A DNA stretch of 64,000 nt from a virus: positions 62,001-126,000 of IMG/VR virus record IMGVR_UViG_3300009184_000029. One strand, written 5' to 3'. Position numbers and translations under genes: made by a program. The notes beneath the pieces were generated by a model, which was not told where the DNA came from, searched no databases, and was given only the letters and a program-made list of their open reading frames with translations. Numbering within the stretch: position 1 is the first letter of the stretch; every line of letters begins with the position of its first letter. Positions 1-8,775 of this stretch are shown one piece after another.

Positions 1-1432
1 CATCGAATAATACAACTGAATATGGTTTTGTTTTAACTTGTTCAGTTAATTGACCACCTTCTTCATACCCAATATAACCAGGAGGTGAACCTATTAATCT
101 TGAAACACTGTGTTTTTCTTGGAATTCACTCATGTCAACCCTGATTAAATTATTATCACTTCCAAAAATTTGTTTTGCAAGTTCTTTGGCGAGTAATGTT
201 TTACCAACACCTGTCGAACCTAAAAATATGAATGAACCAATTGGTTTGTTAGGGTCTTTAATACCTAAACGATTTCTTCTTATCGATTTTGAAATTTTTT
301 GAATCGCTTCTTTTTGACCAATGACAGATTTATTTAATTCTTCTTCCAAATTAATTAAAGCATTTTTATCATCCAAAGTTAATTTTGTCAAAGGTATTTT
401 TGTCATCATTGATACTACCTCATAAACTAATTCATCTGAAATATCTTTTCTATTATTCAATAAATCCTGTTCAAATTTCTTTTTTTCAGTTTCTAATTGT
501 CCAATAATCTTTTTTTCTTTGTCCCTAAGACTTGCGGCCTCTTCATAATTTTGTTTCTTAACAACTGTTATTTTGAGTTGTCTAATTTCCTGAGCTTTCT
601 TTTTTAATTCCTCAATAATTTCAGGATTCTTAACATCAACCTGTGCTCTTGCTCCAACTTCGTCTAATATATCAAACGCTTTATCAGGAAATTCTCTATC
701 TGTAATATATCTTTCCGCTAAATCGACACAAATTTGTAAAATTTCATCAGAATATTTTACTTTATGGTAATTTTCATATTTGTCCCTAACATTTTTTAAT
801 ATTTGTAAAGTTTCATCTTTTGTGGATGAATTAACAATTACTTTTTGAAATCTTCTATCTAAAGCACCATCCTTTTCAATTTGTTTTTTGTATTCATCTA
901 AAGTTGTTGCACCAATACATTGAATTTCTCCTCTTGATAATGCAGGTTTTAAAATATTAGATGCGTCTAAGGTACCTGAAGCGTTACCCGCTCCAACTAT
1001 AGTATGAATCTCATCAATGAATAATATTACGTTTGGATTTGCTTGAATTTCCTCCAATATCACCTTCAATCTTTCTTCAAATTGTCCTCTATATTTAGTA
1101 CCGGCAACAACTGAATTTAATTCTAACGATAAAATTCTTTTATCTAATAGATTTCGTGGGCAATCTCCTTCAAATATTTTCATTGCCAATCCCTCAACAA
1201 TTGCGGTTTTACCACACCCTGGTTCTCCAATAATAATTGGGTTATTCTTTTTACGTCTAGATAAAATTTGCGCAATTCTAACTATTTCAGTCTCCCTACC
1301 AATTACAGGGTCCAATTTACCTTCTTCCGCAAGTTTGATTAAATCCTTACTGAAGTTATCTAAAACTGGTGTTTGTGAACCACTATCATTATTTTTTGAA
1401 GGTTTAGAACCTTCCCCGATTGAATCTGTCAT
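1..1432 (-). CDS. ClpC-type AAA+ unfoldase lacking the N-terminal domain (partial, C-terminus beyond window)
   Basis: The frame stays open from the ATG at 1432 to the window edge, giving about 477 residues. The first AAA+ module has Walker A GEPGCGKT near residue 70 and Walker [11 protein letters not shown] coiled middle segment follows with a UVR-like stretch ([12 protein letters not shown]), which is typical of ClpC rather than ClpA. The second AAA+ module begins with GSTGVGKT near residue 403. Family members usually have about 140 residues of Clp_N repeats before the first ATPase. Here only about 40 low-complexity residues precede it, so the adaptor-binding domain is missing. Clp proteins unfold substrates for a partner protease; no ClpP is visible here. 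The family call is firm. The role in the phage (protein turnover, virion assembly or hijacking host ClpP) is inference. Confidence 0.93.
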   Translation of the reverse strand, partial: MTDSIGEGSKPSKNNDSGSQTPVLDNFSKDLIKLAEEGKLDPVIGRETEIVRIAQILSRRKKNNPIIIGEPGCGKTAIVEGLAMKIFEGDCPRNLLDKRILSLELNSVVAGTKYRGQFEERLKVILEEIQANPNVILFIDEIHTIVGAGNASGTLDASNILKPALSRGEIQCIGATTLDEYKKQIEKDGALDRRFQKVIVNSSTKDETLQILKNVRDKYENYHKVKYSDEILQICVDLAERYITDREFPDKAFDILDEVGARAQVDVKNPEIIEELKKKAQEIRQLKITVVKKQNYEEAASLRDKEKKIIGQLETEKKKFEQDLLNNRKDISDELVYEVVSMMTKIPLTKLTLDDKNALINLEEELNKSVIGQKEAIQKISKSIRRNRLGIKDPNKPIGSFIFLGSTGVGKTLLAKELAKQIFGSDNNLIRVDMSEFQEKHSVSRLIGSPPGYIGYEEGGQLTEQVKTKPYSVVLFD

Positions 1433-1521
1433 AAATATTTTTTTAAAATTTTAGTAATAAAATTCATAAAATTCAATGATTAACTTTCTTAAAAAAATTA
1501 TTATATTTAAAATAAAAAAGT

Positions 1522-1764
1522 ATGGCAATCAAAAGAGAAATAATCGAAGGGACAAAAATAATTTGTGAAATCGAATCATCGAACATTGAAAAGACTACCT
1601 ATGATACCCAATCTAAGAAATTAGTAGTCGAGTTTAAAAATAATGTTGAGTACGAATATGAGGACGTACCACATCAATTGTATACACAGTTTAGAATATC
1701 TGAATCTCAAGGGGCTTTTTTCAATAAAAACATTTCAAAAAATTTTAAATATAAAAGATTGTAA
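1522..1764 (+). CDS. KTSC-domain small protein
   Basis: This 80-residue protein matches the KTSC pattern in its second half. It has a YDxxxxxLVVEF strand, then VEYEYEDVP, then a helix with SESQGAFFNKNI. KTSC domains are small modules found alone in phages and bacteria or fused to lysyl-tRNA synthetase; their function is not established. The gene is divergent from the Clp ATPase. Its start is preceded by TATATTTAA and an A-rich leader with no Shine-Dalgarno sequence. The family call is fairly safe; no activity can be assigned. Confidence 0.8.
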   Translation: MAIKREIIEGTKIICEIESSNIEKTTYDTQSKKLVVEFKNNVEYEYEDVPHQLYTQFRISESQGAFFNKNISKNFKYKRL

Positions 1765-1773
1765 TAAATCGTA

Positions 1774-1781
1774 TATTTATA
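1774..1781 (+). promoter_or_regulatory. Candidate late promoter box TATTTATA
   Basis: TATTTATA ends 4 nt before the GTG of the nucleotidyltransferase-like gene. The same box recurs in front of many genes in this window. With so short a gap, a transcript started from it would be leaderless or nearly so. Confidence 0.45.
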
Positions 1782-1785
1782 ATTT

Positions 1786-2517
1786 GTGAGTGATAACATT
1801 TTAAAAAGCTTCGAAGTTAAAGAAACACTTAATCCCAAAGTTTGGGATGACTATAAATCTTTGGATAATGCCAAATTAAAATCTGACATTAGAAAAAGTC
1901 TTCTTCAGGTTGCTGAAGAATTTATTTATTTTGTAGATGTTGATTTGGAAATTAGTGATATCGTACTAATGGGTTCATTAGTTAACTTTAATTGGTCCAA
2001 TTTCTCAGATTTTGATTTACATGTTATTGCCGATTTTAATCAGTTTTCAAAAGAACAAAAAGATTTATATGAGCAGTTTTTTGATATGAAAAAGACACTG
2101 TTTAATATAAAACATAATATTAAAATTTTGGGATTTGAAGTTGAACTTTATTTACAGGATAAAAACTCAGCCCATTTTAGTGACGGTGTATATTCATTAA
2201 TTGATGATGAGTTTATTAGTAAACCAAAAAAAATCACAAATAAGATTAATACAAAATTATTACAGGATAAAGCAAAACAATGGATGAGTATTATTGATGG
2301 GGCGATTGATAACGCTAAAGATGAAGAATTACATACGTCAATTGAAATACTTAAAAAATATTATAAAAAACTAAAAAAATATAGACAGTGTGGTCTTGAA
2401 AAGGGTGGAGAGTTTTCTTTAGAAAATTTAGTTTTTAAATATTTGAGACGAAACGGATATGTTGGTAAATTGTTAGATTTTAGAAACGAAATATTTGATA
2501 AAAAAGTTTCAGCATAA
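1786..2517 (+). CDS. Nucleotidyltransferase-fold protein (Pol beta superfamily)
   Basis: The protein is 243 residues long and starts at GTG. Residues 63-77 contain the signature GS...SDFDLHV, with the paired aspartates at 75 and 77. A third acidic residue lies in FEVELYLQD near 120. This is the metal-binding pattern of minimal nucleotidyltransferases. The C-terminal half is helical and lysine-rich (KKYYKKLKKYR). Such enzymes transfer a nucleotide to RNA, protein or a small molecule; the substrate cannot be read from the sequence. Tyrosine, tRNA or antibiotic targets are all possible. It lies alone between two small genes, with a late-type box at its start. The fold call is good and the function is unknown. 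Confidence 0.75.
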   Translation: MSDNILKSFEVKETLNPKVWDDYKSLDNAKLKSDIRKSLLQVAEEFIYFVDVDLEISDIVLMGSLVNFNWSNFSDFDLHVIADFNQFSKEQKDLYEQFFDMKKTLFNIKHNIKILGFEVELYLQDKNSAHFSDGVYSLIDDEFISKPKKITNKINTKLLQDKAKQWMSIIDGAIDNAKDEELHTSIEILKKYYKKLKKYRQCGLEKGGEFSLENLVFKYLRRNGYVGKLLDFRNEIFDKKVSA

Positions 2518-2567
2518 TTACTTTATAAAACATTTAAATAATAAATTAAAAAAGTGATTTATTACTA

Positions 2568-2575
2568 TATTTATA
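2568..2575 (+). promoter_or_regulatory. Candidate late promoter box TATTTATA
   Basis: The box lies 13 nt before the ATG of the 56-residue gene at 2589 and is embedded in TATATTTATATATAA. Confidence 0.45.
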
Positions 2576-2588
2576 TATAAAAACTTTT

Positions 2589-2759
2589 ATGGCAAATACT
2601 AGTGCAGGAACTGCTTATAATATAATAAACGTATCAACGGGTGCTTGTGCTACTTGCACATCAACTATATCACCACATCCAGTTTGGTCAGATAATACAG
2701 GAGGAACAATTGTTCAAATGAGTATGATTACAATTGGAGGGTCAGGATTAAATAGCTAA
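2589..2759 (+). CDS. Small Cys/Ser/Thr-rich protein, 56 aa
   Basis: A short open frame runs from an ATG with a late-type box 13 nt upstream to TAA. The product is rich in Ser, Thr, Gly and Asn, with two close cysteines in GACATCTST and a tryptophan in SPHPVWSDN. It has no membrane segment. The composition resembles small virion or fibre-associated proteins more than enzymes. It sits 4 nt upstream of the large acidic protein at 2764, so the two are probably co-transcribed. I do not recognise the family. The box, leader and spacing support it as a real gene. Confidence 0.6.
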   Translation: MANTSAGTAYNIINVSTGACATCTSTISPHPVWSDNTGGTIVQMSMITIGGSGLNS

Positions 2760-2763
2760 AAAA

Positions 2764-4038
2764 ATGAGTAAATTAAAACCAATCGGAAGCGAAAAATTAG
2801 AGGGAAAGGCTAAATTGCAAAGAATGTTAGAAATTGCAAAATACAATGAAACCCCAAAAGAATCAATTAATGAAGTAACTTCAAAAGACTATTCTATTCA
2901 GTTATCTGATGGAAATGTTTATGAAATATATAAAGAAAAGAATGGTTATATTCTAAAGAAAAAAATCAATGAGTCTACTTCAGAATATTTGGAGCCAATG
3001 AAGAATAGAAAATACTATTCGTCTTATTCACAGGCTTTGAAAAGGTTAAATCTTTTAACTAAAGAGATTAACACTTTGACTGAACATTCTGAAAATATTT
3101 CATTGTTTGGAGAGTCTAAGCGTTTTTTTTTAAAGAGAGCTAAGGGTGGATACAACGATGAAACACCTGAAGGTGAATTAGAAGAGCAACCTACTCCTCC
3201 GGCAGCCCCTGTGGCACCAACACCTCCTCCACCACCTGTTGAAGATGAAATGGGTCCTGAGGAACCAATTGAACCTGTATCTGATGAAATGGGTCCTGAA
3301 GAACCAATTGAACCGGCATCTGATGAAATGGGAGGGGAAAAAAATGACCAATTTAAATTAATTCAAAAACTTGTGGGTAAATTAACTCAAAAGTTAAGGT
3401 CTAGAAGTGAAAATGATTTATTAACAAGTAAGGAAATTAAATATGTTTTAAACTCAGTAATTTCTTCTTTAGAATTAGATAATTTAGATGAGGAAGACAA
3501 AGAAGAGATTTTAGCGAGATTTGAACCTAATGAAGAAGGTGATGAAATGGGAATGGAAAGTGAAGAAGATTTTGGTGGAGAAGAACCTGTATCACCTGAA
3601 GAAACTCCAGTTCCTCCAGCGCCTGAAGGTGAAATGGAAGAAGGTATGTTCCATTCTGATAGATTTGAAAAAATCTCTAGCAAGTATCCTGATATGGATG
3701 ACACTGACAGACGTTTTAGAAGTAAAATAATGGATTCAGTTTTTGCTGAGTCTAAAGTTGATAAAGTATTATCAAAATACTTTGTAGTTAGTGAACTTGA
3801 AGAGAACATTCAAAAAAACAAGAAGAGAATAAAAGAAGAATATTACAACCAAAGAAAAAAAGAGATTGTTAGTGAGATTAGAAAATATTCTTTAACTAAT
3901 AAGCAACGTAGATTATCTGAAGAATTTATTGACACATTACCAATGATTAATTTTGTAGGTAGAACAAACAAAGGAAACTTAGTTTTTGAACACAAAAATA
4001 ATCAAGTTAAAATAAGTCCTGAAGGTAGAATTTTATGA
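2764..4038 (+). CDS. Acidic, proline-rich probable virion or prohead protein
   Basis: This 424-residue protein is not recognised by family. The N-terminal ~130 residues form a Lys/Glu-rich mixed region (SIQLSDGNVYEIYKEKNGY). A disordered Pro/Glu segment follows, with three 13-residue units beginning DEMG at about residues 161-190. The middle is helical (NDQFKLIQKLVGKLTQ), a second acidic segment follows, and the tail is basic and coiled-coil-like. The layout of helical blocks joined by acidic linkers is common in scaffold-like or internal head proteins. It heads the run of genes leading to the terminase, and its stop overlaps the next start (ATGA). A head role is inferred from position only. 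Confidence 0.7.
   Translation: MSKLKPIGSEKLEGKAKLQRMLEIAKYNETPKESINEVTSKDYSIQLSDGNVYEIYKEKNGYILKKKINESTSEYLEPMKNRKYYSSYSQALKRLNLLTKEINTLTEHSENISLFGESKRFFLKRAKGGYNDETPEGELEEQPTPPAAPVAPTPPPPPVEDEMGPEEPIEPVSDEMGPEEPIEPASDEMGGEKNDQFKLIQKLVGKLTQKLRSRSENDLLTSKEIKYVLNSVISSLELDNLDEEDKEEILARFEPNEEGDEMGMESEEDFGGEEPVSPEETPVPPAPEGEMEEGMFHSDRFEKISSKYPDMDDTDRRFRSKIMDSVFAESKVDKVLSKYFVVSELEENIQKNKKRIKEEYYNQRKKEIVSEIRKYSLTNKQRRLSEEFIDTLPMINFVGRTNKGNLVFEHKNNQVKISPEGRIL
3244..3330 (+). repeat. 39-bp tandem repeat coding DEMGPEEPIEPxS
   Basis: Two full units start at 3244 and 3283, and a partial third starts at 3322. They keep the frame and encode a Pro/Glu linker. The units are nearly identical at DNA level, which points to recent duplication. 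Confidence 0.85.
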
Positions 4039-4430
4039 GTCACCTAATTTATGTCAATGGATTAGGTCCAAACTATAAAGGTAATAGAATATATGAATTT
4101 ATATTTTCAAAAACTGATGAGTATTGGCAAGATGATTGGGATGGGGATATTGCAAATGGAAATCCTACACCTCCTGAGATTGAATCCATTGAGTTTATTG
4201 GTACTTTAAATAAAGAAGATATAGAGTTGGAATTAATACAAAATTCCGACTTTTTTAGTATGAAAGACGGGGTTGATAATGTGGTAGCTTTGGCTTGGGA
4301 AAAGGATAAAGATATTGAGAAACGTTTGGTTTTTCACTTCGGAGATTCTTTAGAAAAAGTGAAAGATAAATTGTATGAGAAAGATTTAATTTTAGATATT
4401 AAAAAAAATGAATACCAACTTGAAAAATAA
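4035..4430 (+). CDS. Conserved-looking hypothetical protein, 131 aa
   Basis: The start overlaps the previous stop by 4 nt (ATGA), and the end overlaps the next gene by 23 nt, so it is translationally coupled on both sides. The protein is acidic and rich in aromatic residues (TDEYWQDDWDGDIANGNPTPPEIE). The C-terminal half is predicted alpha/beta, with LVFHFGDSLEKVKDKLYE. There is no signal peptide or membrane segment. The aspartate-rich early part could bind metal, but no known motif is complete. I do not recognise the family. The gene is certain from the coupling. Confidence 0.75.
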   Translation: MSHLIYVNGLGPNYKGNRIYEFIFSKTDEYWQDDWDGDIANGNPTPPEIESIEFIGTLNKEDIELELIQNSDFFSMKDGVDNVVALAWEKDKDIEKRLVFHFGDSLEKVKDKLYEKDLILDIKKNEYQLEK

Positions 4431-5229
4431 AATTAGAAACTTGCAAATTGCGGGTTTCAGTAATAAGACATTATCTTTGATGTCTGAGAATGATATTAAA
4501 AATCTTCATGGTTTAGTTTGTGAAGCTACAATGACTTACGATATTAAAAACAATCCAAAAGACAGTGAAAGTTATAACGCTTTACCACCTGATGTTAAAT
4601 CAAAAGGTTCAGTTGGTTCAGATGGGAAAATTGTGGTTCAGACAGAGTCTGAATTACAAGAAAAAGAAGAGGATAACGCTTGGGGTATTTGTACAAAATC
4701 AATAGGTGATAAAGTAGGTACTACAAAACGTTCAAAGTGGGGTAAGAAAATATTAGACAAGTACGAAAGATGTGTTAAACAAGTTAAAAAAGATATTAAA
4801 GAGGGTAGAGACCCATATAGAACTATCTTTGAAGAAAGAATGGAATCAATAATTGAAAACAAACTTTCCGCCCAAATTTCAAAAAAAGAATTGGTTGATT
4901 TGGTTAAAAATTACACTAAGAAAATTACAAATGAGGCGGAAATGGCTGACCCAATCACAAAACCTAAACCTGGTGTTAAACCTGGTACTGATACTGATTT
5001 TGACCCATTCATTAACCCTGACCCAAATGACCAACCTGAAGCTAAAAGAAGAAATATTAAATTTGGGGGACCTGCAGTAAAACCTAAACCCGGTGTTAAA
5101 CCTGGTACTGACACTGATTTTGACCCATTCATTAATCCGGACCCAAATGACCAACCTGAAGCTCGTTCATTTAACGTTAATAAATTTATGTCATTAGTTA
5201 AAAAGGCAGGATTATTAAAAAAGAAGTAA
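4408..5229 (+). CDS. Protein with CxxxxG/ERC motif and tandem Pro-Asp repeats
   Basis: This 273-residue protein has three parts. The N-terminus is helical. Residues ~88-150 hold NAWGICTKSIGDK and, further on, KYERCVKQVKK, a paired-cysteine pattern seen in small proteins of large myoviruses. Two repeats of about 28 residues follow (KPGVKPGTDTDFDPFINPDP) 40 residues apart, then a basic tail. The repeats are extended and Asp/Pro-rich, possibly a calcium-binding linker or a flexible spacer. It overlaps the preceding gene and lies 1 nt before the next. Its position near the head genes suggests a virion protein. Function is unknown. Confidence 0.75.
   Translation: MNTNLKNKIRNLQIAGFSNKTLSLMSENDIKNLHGLVCEATMTYDIKNNPKDSESYNALPPDVKSKGSVGSDGKIVVQTESELQEKEEDNAWGICTKSIGDKVGTTKRSKWGKKILDKYERCVKQVKKDIKEGRDPYRTIFEERMESIIENKLSAQISKKELVDLVKNYTKKITNEAEMADPITKPKPGVKPGTDTDFDPFINPDPNDQPEAKRRNIKFGGPAVKPKPGVKPGTDTDFDPFINPDPNDQPEARSFNVNKFMSLVKKAGLLKKK
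4961..5163 (+). repeat. Two 83-nt direct repeats, 120-nt period
   Basis: The copies at 4961-5043 and 5081-5163 differ at only about four positions. They encode the two Pro/Asp repeats of the protein above. The 37-nt spacer codes for a different basic segment. Confidence 0.85.
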
Positions 5230-5230
5230 T

Positions 5231-6793
5231 ATGAAATTAAATAGAAGACAATTACAAGAGGTACAAAGTCAAAAAAAATTAATTAATAAACTTAAAGGTT
5301 TACTTAATGAAGCTCCTCCGATGAGTTTTGGACCTGAAGTTGGTGGAGGTAGACCCGCAGCAAAATTACAAGGTAAAATAGAAAAAGGTGAACTACCTTT
5401 AAGTAAATTTGGATTAACTCAACCACAAGTTGACTTTTTCACTTCTCAAGCATTTAAAGATTCAATAGTTAATTTAGAAAGATTATTTAACAGATATTCA
5501 GGAATTGATAGAAGATTAGTTGCGGGAAATCAATCATTAAAGAGAGATGCCGAAACTGCATTTAGAGGACTTTATGATTTAGTTGGTCAACTATTACAAG
5601 AATTAATCCAATTACAAAGTAGAAATAAAGTTGCGTTAGAGGAAATCGCAGCTGAATCTGTTGAAAGGGCTATGGGGATTGATAGAGAATTTTTTAGTAA
5701 TAAATTAAAACTTGATGGAGAATTCACTACAGGATTTTTGAATAAGTTGAAAGGTATGAAAGAAAGAGTTCAAAATATCTCTGATGAAGAAATAATGGAA
5801 AAATTTGCAGATGTTGATGAGGAAAAGAAAGAGAAGTTGGAACAAATGAGAGATGAATTTGAAAGTGAGGGGATTGAATTTGATGAAGAAAAGGCAAAGG
5901 AGGCAATTGAGTCTACCTTTAAAATATCTCCTGATACTGCGGAAAGGGCGAAGAAGGAATTTTCAGATGAAGTTTCAAGAAGAATGATTATTAATTTATT
6001 CAGAAGAGGAATGGCTTTAAACTACGCCAACGCTTATGACATATGTAGTGAAAAGATTGAGGAATTACCTAACGGAGCTAGAATTATACAGTTATCTAAT
6101 ATATTACAACCAATCATGTTACACATGTATTGGTTATTCCCTGACATTGGTTCAGTAGGAAATTCAGGTGGAGGACAAATTGGACAAATTGAAGTACAAC
6201 CACCGAGTAACCAACAATCTGGTGGAGGTAATGATGAAGATGGGGAAGAAGAAGATGAAGAAGAAGATTCTTCTGAAAATCAACCACAAACTCCACAACA
6301 ACAATCAGGACCATTTATCATTAAAGCAAGAGCAATGACTTTACCTTTATTGGTCCATGAATTGGTTAAAGGTGTTATAATGTTCTTCACATCTGCAGGT
6401 GGTGAAAAATCTGAAAAGGGTGTATTAGCAAAAAAACAAGCCAGTTCATTAGAAATTGAAGCGTATGATTTAGTTTATGGAGAAAAATTCTTTTTAGAAT
6501 TTTACAAAGAGTTTAATAAAATTGTTCCTGACAAACAAGAACAAAGAGATTTAACTCCATTTGTTTTAAAATATTTATCTGAAGAAAAATATGAAACTTT
6601 AGTTGAGTTAGCAAAATCATTGTTTACATTAGGTTTATCTGATGCGGATTATGCGAACAATTATATAACTAATTTAGTTGAGAAATCTAAAAAATTACAA
6701 AAACAAATGGAAAAAAATCCTTCATATATGAAGAAAAAATATAAGGATGATTTTGAAGGTGATGATGACTATTTGTCGAGTTTAGGACTATAA
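5231..6793 (+). CDS. Large helical protein upstream of terminase, possible head protein with processing site
   Basis: The 520-residue protein is of unrecognised family. The first 27 residues are a basic amphipathic segment ending GLLNE, followed by APPMSFGPEVGGG. That fits the (I/L)xE cleavage rule of T4-type prohead proteases. Residues ~60-300 are strongly helical. About residues 310-355 form a Gly/Gln/Asp/Glu-rich linker, and the rest is helical again. There is no catalytic motif. Position before the terminase and the possible propeptide suggest an internal capsid or prohead protein. A strong terminator follows the gene directly. The processing is inference. Confidence 0.7.
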   Translation: MKLNRRQLQEVQSQKKLINKLKGLLNEAPPMSFGPEVGGGRPAAKLQGKIEKGELPLSKFGLTQPQVDFFTSQAFKDSIVNLERLFNRYSGIDRRLVAGNQSLKRDAETAFRGLYDLVGQLLQELIQLQSRNKVALEEIAAESVERAMGIDREFFSNKLKLDGEFTTGFLNKLKGMKERVQNISDEEIMEKFADVDEEKKEKLEQMRDEFESEGIEFDEEKAKEAIESTFKISPDTAERAKKEFSDEVSRRMIINLFRRGMALNYANAYDICSEKIEELPNGARIIQLSNILQPIMLHMYWLFPDIGSVGNSGGGQIGQIEVQPPSNQQSGGGNDEDGEEEDEEEDSSENQPQTPQQQSGPFIIKARAMTLPLLVHELVKGVIMFFTSAGGEKSEKGVLAKKQASSLEIEAYDLVYGEKFFLEFYKEFNKIVPDKQEQRDLTPFVLKYLSEEKYETLVELAKSLFTLGLSDADYANNYITNLVEKSKKLQKQMEKNPSYMKKKYKDDFEGDDDYLSSLGL

Positions 6794-6801
6794 AAAATTC
6801 A

Positions 6802-6835
6802 AATAAACCCCTCAGAAGAGGGGTTTATTATTTTA
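6802..6835 (+). terminator. Rho-independent terminator
   Basis: A perfect 12-bp stem (AATAAACCCCTC / GAGGGGTTTATT) encloses an AGAA loop and is followed by ATTTTA. It separates the upstream gene run from the terminase gene. Confidence 0.85.
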
Positions 6836-6838
6836 AAG

Positions 6839-6846
6839 TATTTATA
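6839..6846 (+). promoter_or_regulatory. Candidate late promoter box TATTTATA
   Basis: The box lies directly after the terminator and 6 nt before the terminase ATG. There is no room for a Shine-Dalgarno leader. Confidence 0.5.
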
Positions 6847-6852
6847 CAATAT

Positions 6853-8601
6853 ATGAGTTTAACAAAAGAACAAGTTTTATTAGAGTATAGTAAATGTATG
6901 AAATCAACACCATACGCTCTGAAAACGTATTTACAAACGTATGATAATACGGTATCTAAATACGTTCCTTTGGAGTTATTTCCTGACCAACATACATTGA
7001 TTGATGATTATGAAAATTTTAATGAAAATATTGCATTAAAATATAGACAGGCTGGGGTTTCTACAGTAACTGCCGCATGGGCATCCAAAAGATTAGTATT
7101 TGCTTCAAAAAGTAAACCTGAAAAAATATTGATAATTGCTAATAAATTGGACACTGCGGTTGAAATGGCAAATAAAGTAAGGGGATTTACTGAACAATGG
7201 CCAAAATGGGTTGGTGTTACATTCTCCGCAGAAAAAAACTCACAAAGACATTTTAAACTTTCAAATGGATGTGAAGTTAAAGCAGTTGCAACATCTAAAG
7301 ATGCACTGAGAGGATATACTCCAACAATATTAGTTTTTGATGAAGCTGCGTATATTGAAGCAGATGGGGATTTTTGGGCGGCTTGTATGGCGTCTTTATC
7401 TACAGGTGGTAAAGTAATCGTAATATCAACACCAAATGGTTACGACGCAATTTACTATGAAATTTATGACCAAGCAATCAGAGGTATGAATGAATTTAAA
7501 ATTTCTGAAATGGCTTGGTTTAAAGACCCAAGATATGCTAAGGACTTACATTTGGTCAAAGTAAAAGATATTATTCATTATTTTTTAAATCGAGATGAAT
7601 ATAAAGAAGTTGAAATTATTGAATATAAAGATAAGGAGAAAAATTTTGATGAAATAAAAAATTTAATCTCTGAAGGATACAAACCATGTTCTAGTTGGTA
7701 TGAGAAAATGGTTAAAAAACTTAAATACGATAAACGAAAAGTTAACCAAGAACTTGAGTGTCAATTTTTAGGTTCAGGGGATAACGTATTTGATTCCAAT
7801 GTACTTGACTCAATAAGGACAGATATGGTCAAAGACCCTTCATCTAAATTTATGGGGGGGAGTGTGTGGATTTGGAAAGAACCTGTTATGGGTAAAAAAT
7901 ATATAATGGGTGTTGACGTTTCAAGAGGAGACAGTGAAGATTATTCAACTTTTGAAATATTAGATTTTGAATCACGAGAACAAGTTGCAGAATACATAGG
8001 AAAAGTCCCTCCCGATATTTTAGCGGAAATTTGTTATAAATGGGGACAAATGTATAGTGCGTTTATTGTTGTCGATATAACCGGTGGAATGGGTGTCACT
8101 ACCTCAAGAAAATTACAAGAATTAGGTTATCGAGATTTATATGTTGATGGTATAGACGCCACCAACAGATGGAAGTATGACCCAAAAACACAAGATAAAA
8201 TTCCTGGAATTAATTTCAACTCAAAAAGAGTTCAAATAGTTGCATCGTTTGAAGAGTACATTAGACATGGATTGAAAATCTATTCATCAAGACTATTGAA
8301 TGAAATGAACACATTTGTTTATATAAATGGAAGACCTGACCATCAGAGAGGTCAACACGACGATTTAATCATGTCAATTGCAATGTGTTGTTATGTTGGT
8401 GAATCTTCTTTCACTCAATTAACAAAGGTTACCGAACAAGCAAAAGTTATGATAGATTCTTGGCAAGTTAATTCATCAGTACCTGAATCAAGAAGTAGAT
8501 TTTTTGACCCAGTATTTGAACAATACGGACAAGCAAAGAAAAATGAAGCAACAAAAAATGATTATGAAAACTATTTATGGTTATTCGGAGGACGTAGATA
8601 A
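6853..8601 (+). CDS. gp17: Terminase large subunit (gp17-like)
   Basis: The protein is the ATP-driven DNA packaging motor and headful nuclease. The ATPase half has a Walker-A-type YRQAGVST at residues 64-71, Walker B ILVFDEAAYIE with Asp163/Glu164, and the coupling motif STPNG near 192. The nuclease half is RNase-H-like: GVDVSRGD with Asp355, VVDITGG with Asp408, and QHDDLIMS with Asp503/504. The length of 582 residues is close to T4 gp17 (610). The start is fixed by the box and leader. Its stop overlaps the ATG of a 42-residue gene by one base. No small terminase subunit was identified nearby. Confidence 0.97.
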   Translation: MSLTKEQVLLEYSKCMKSTPYALKTYLQTYDNTVSKYVPLELFPDQHTLIDDYENFNENIALKYRQAGVSTVTAAWASKRLVFASKSKPEKILIIANKLDTAVEMANKVRGFTEQWPKWVGVTFSAEKNSQRHFKLSNGCEVKAVATSKDALRGYTPTILVFDEAAYIEADGDFWAACMASLSTGGKVIVISTPNGYDAIYYEIYDQAIRGMNEFKISEMAWFKDPRYAKDLHLVKVKDIIHYFLNRDEYKEVEIIEYKDKEKNFDEIKNLISEGYKPCSSWYEKMVKKLKYDKRKVNQELECQFLGSGDNVFDSNVLDSIRTDMVKDPSSKFMGGSVWIWKEPVMGKKYIMGVDVSRGDSEDYSTFEILDFESREQVAEYIGKVPPDILAEICYKWGQMYSAFIVVDITGGMGVTTSRKLQELGYRDLYVDGIDATNRWKYDPKTQDKIPGINFNSKRVQIVASFEEYIRHGLKIYSSRLLNEMNTFVYINGRPDHQRGQHDDLIMSIAMCCYVGESSFTQLTKVTEQAKVMIDSWQVNSSVPESRSRFFDPVFEQYGQAKKNEATKNDYENYLWLFGGRR

Positions 8602-8729
8602 TGGGATACATTGCAAGAAAAACATCAGGTAAATCAGTCGGAGGGTCAAAATTAAATGTCCCAGGACAAGGTATTTTAGCGGTTAAAAATAGTGATAGTA
8701 ATAAAAATATTACAAAACCTAAAAATTAA
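8601..8729 (+). CDS. Small basic protein, 42 aa, coupled to terminase
   Basis: The ATG shares its first base with the terminase stop (TAATG), a typical coupling arrangement. The product is basic and Gly/Ser/Lys-rich, beginning MGYIARKTSGKS, with no hydrophobic segment. It could be a DNA-binding or virion peptide. I do not recognise the family. The coupling and its fit between the terminase and portal genes support it as real. Confidence 0.6.
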   Translation: MGYIARKTSGKSVGGSKLNVPGQGILAVKNSDSNKNITKPKN

Positions 8730-8775
8730 TAAATTATATTCACAAATCTGCTAAAATAAATTATTTTTAAAATAT

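Noticed and set aside
3387-3809. Open frame on the - strand inside the acidic gene
   Set aside because: It is a Ser/Leu-rich shadow of the acidic coding sequence on the other strand, without its own leader.
4879-5154. - strand frames with internal repeats
   Set aside because: The repeats are the mirror of the 83-nt direct repeats in the + strand gene.
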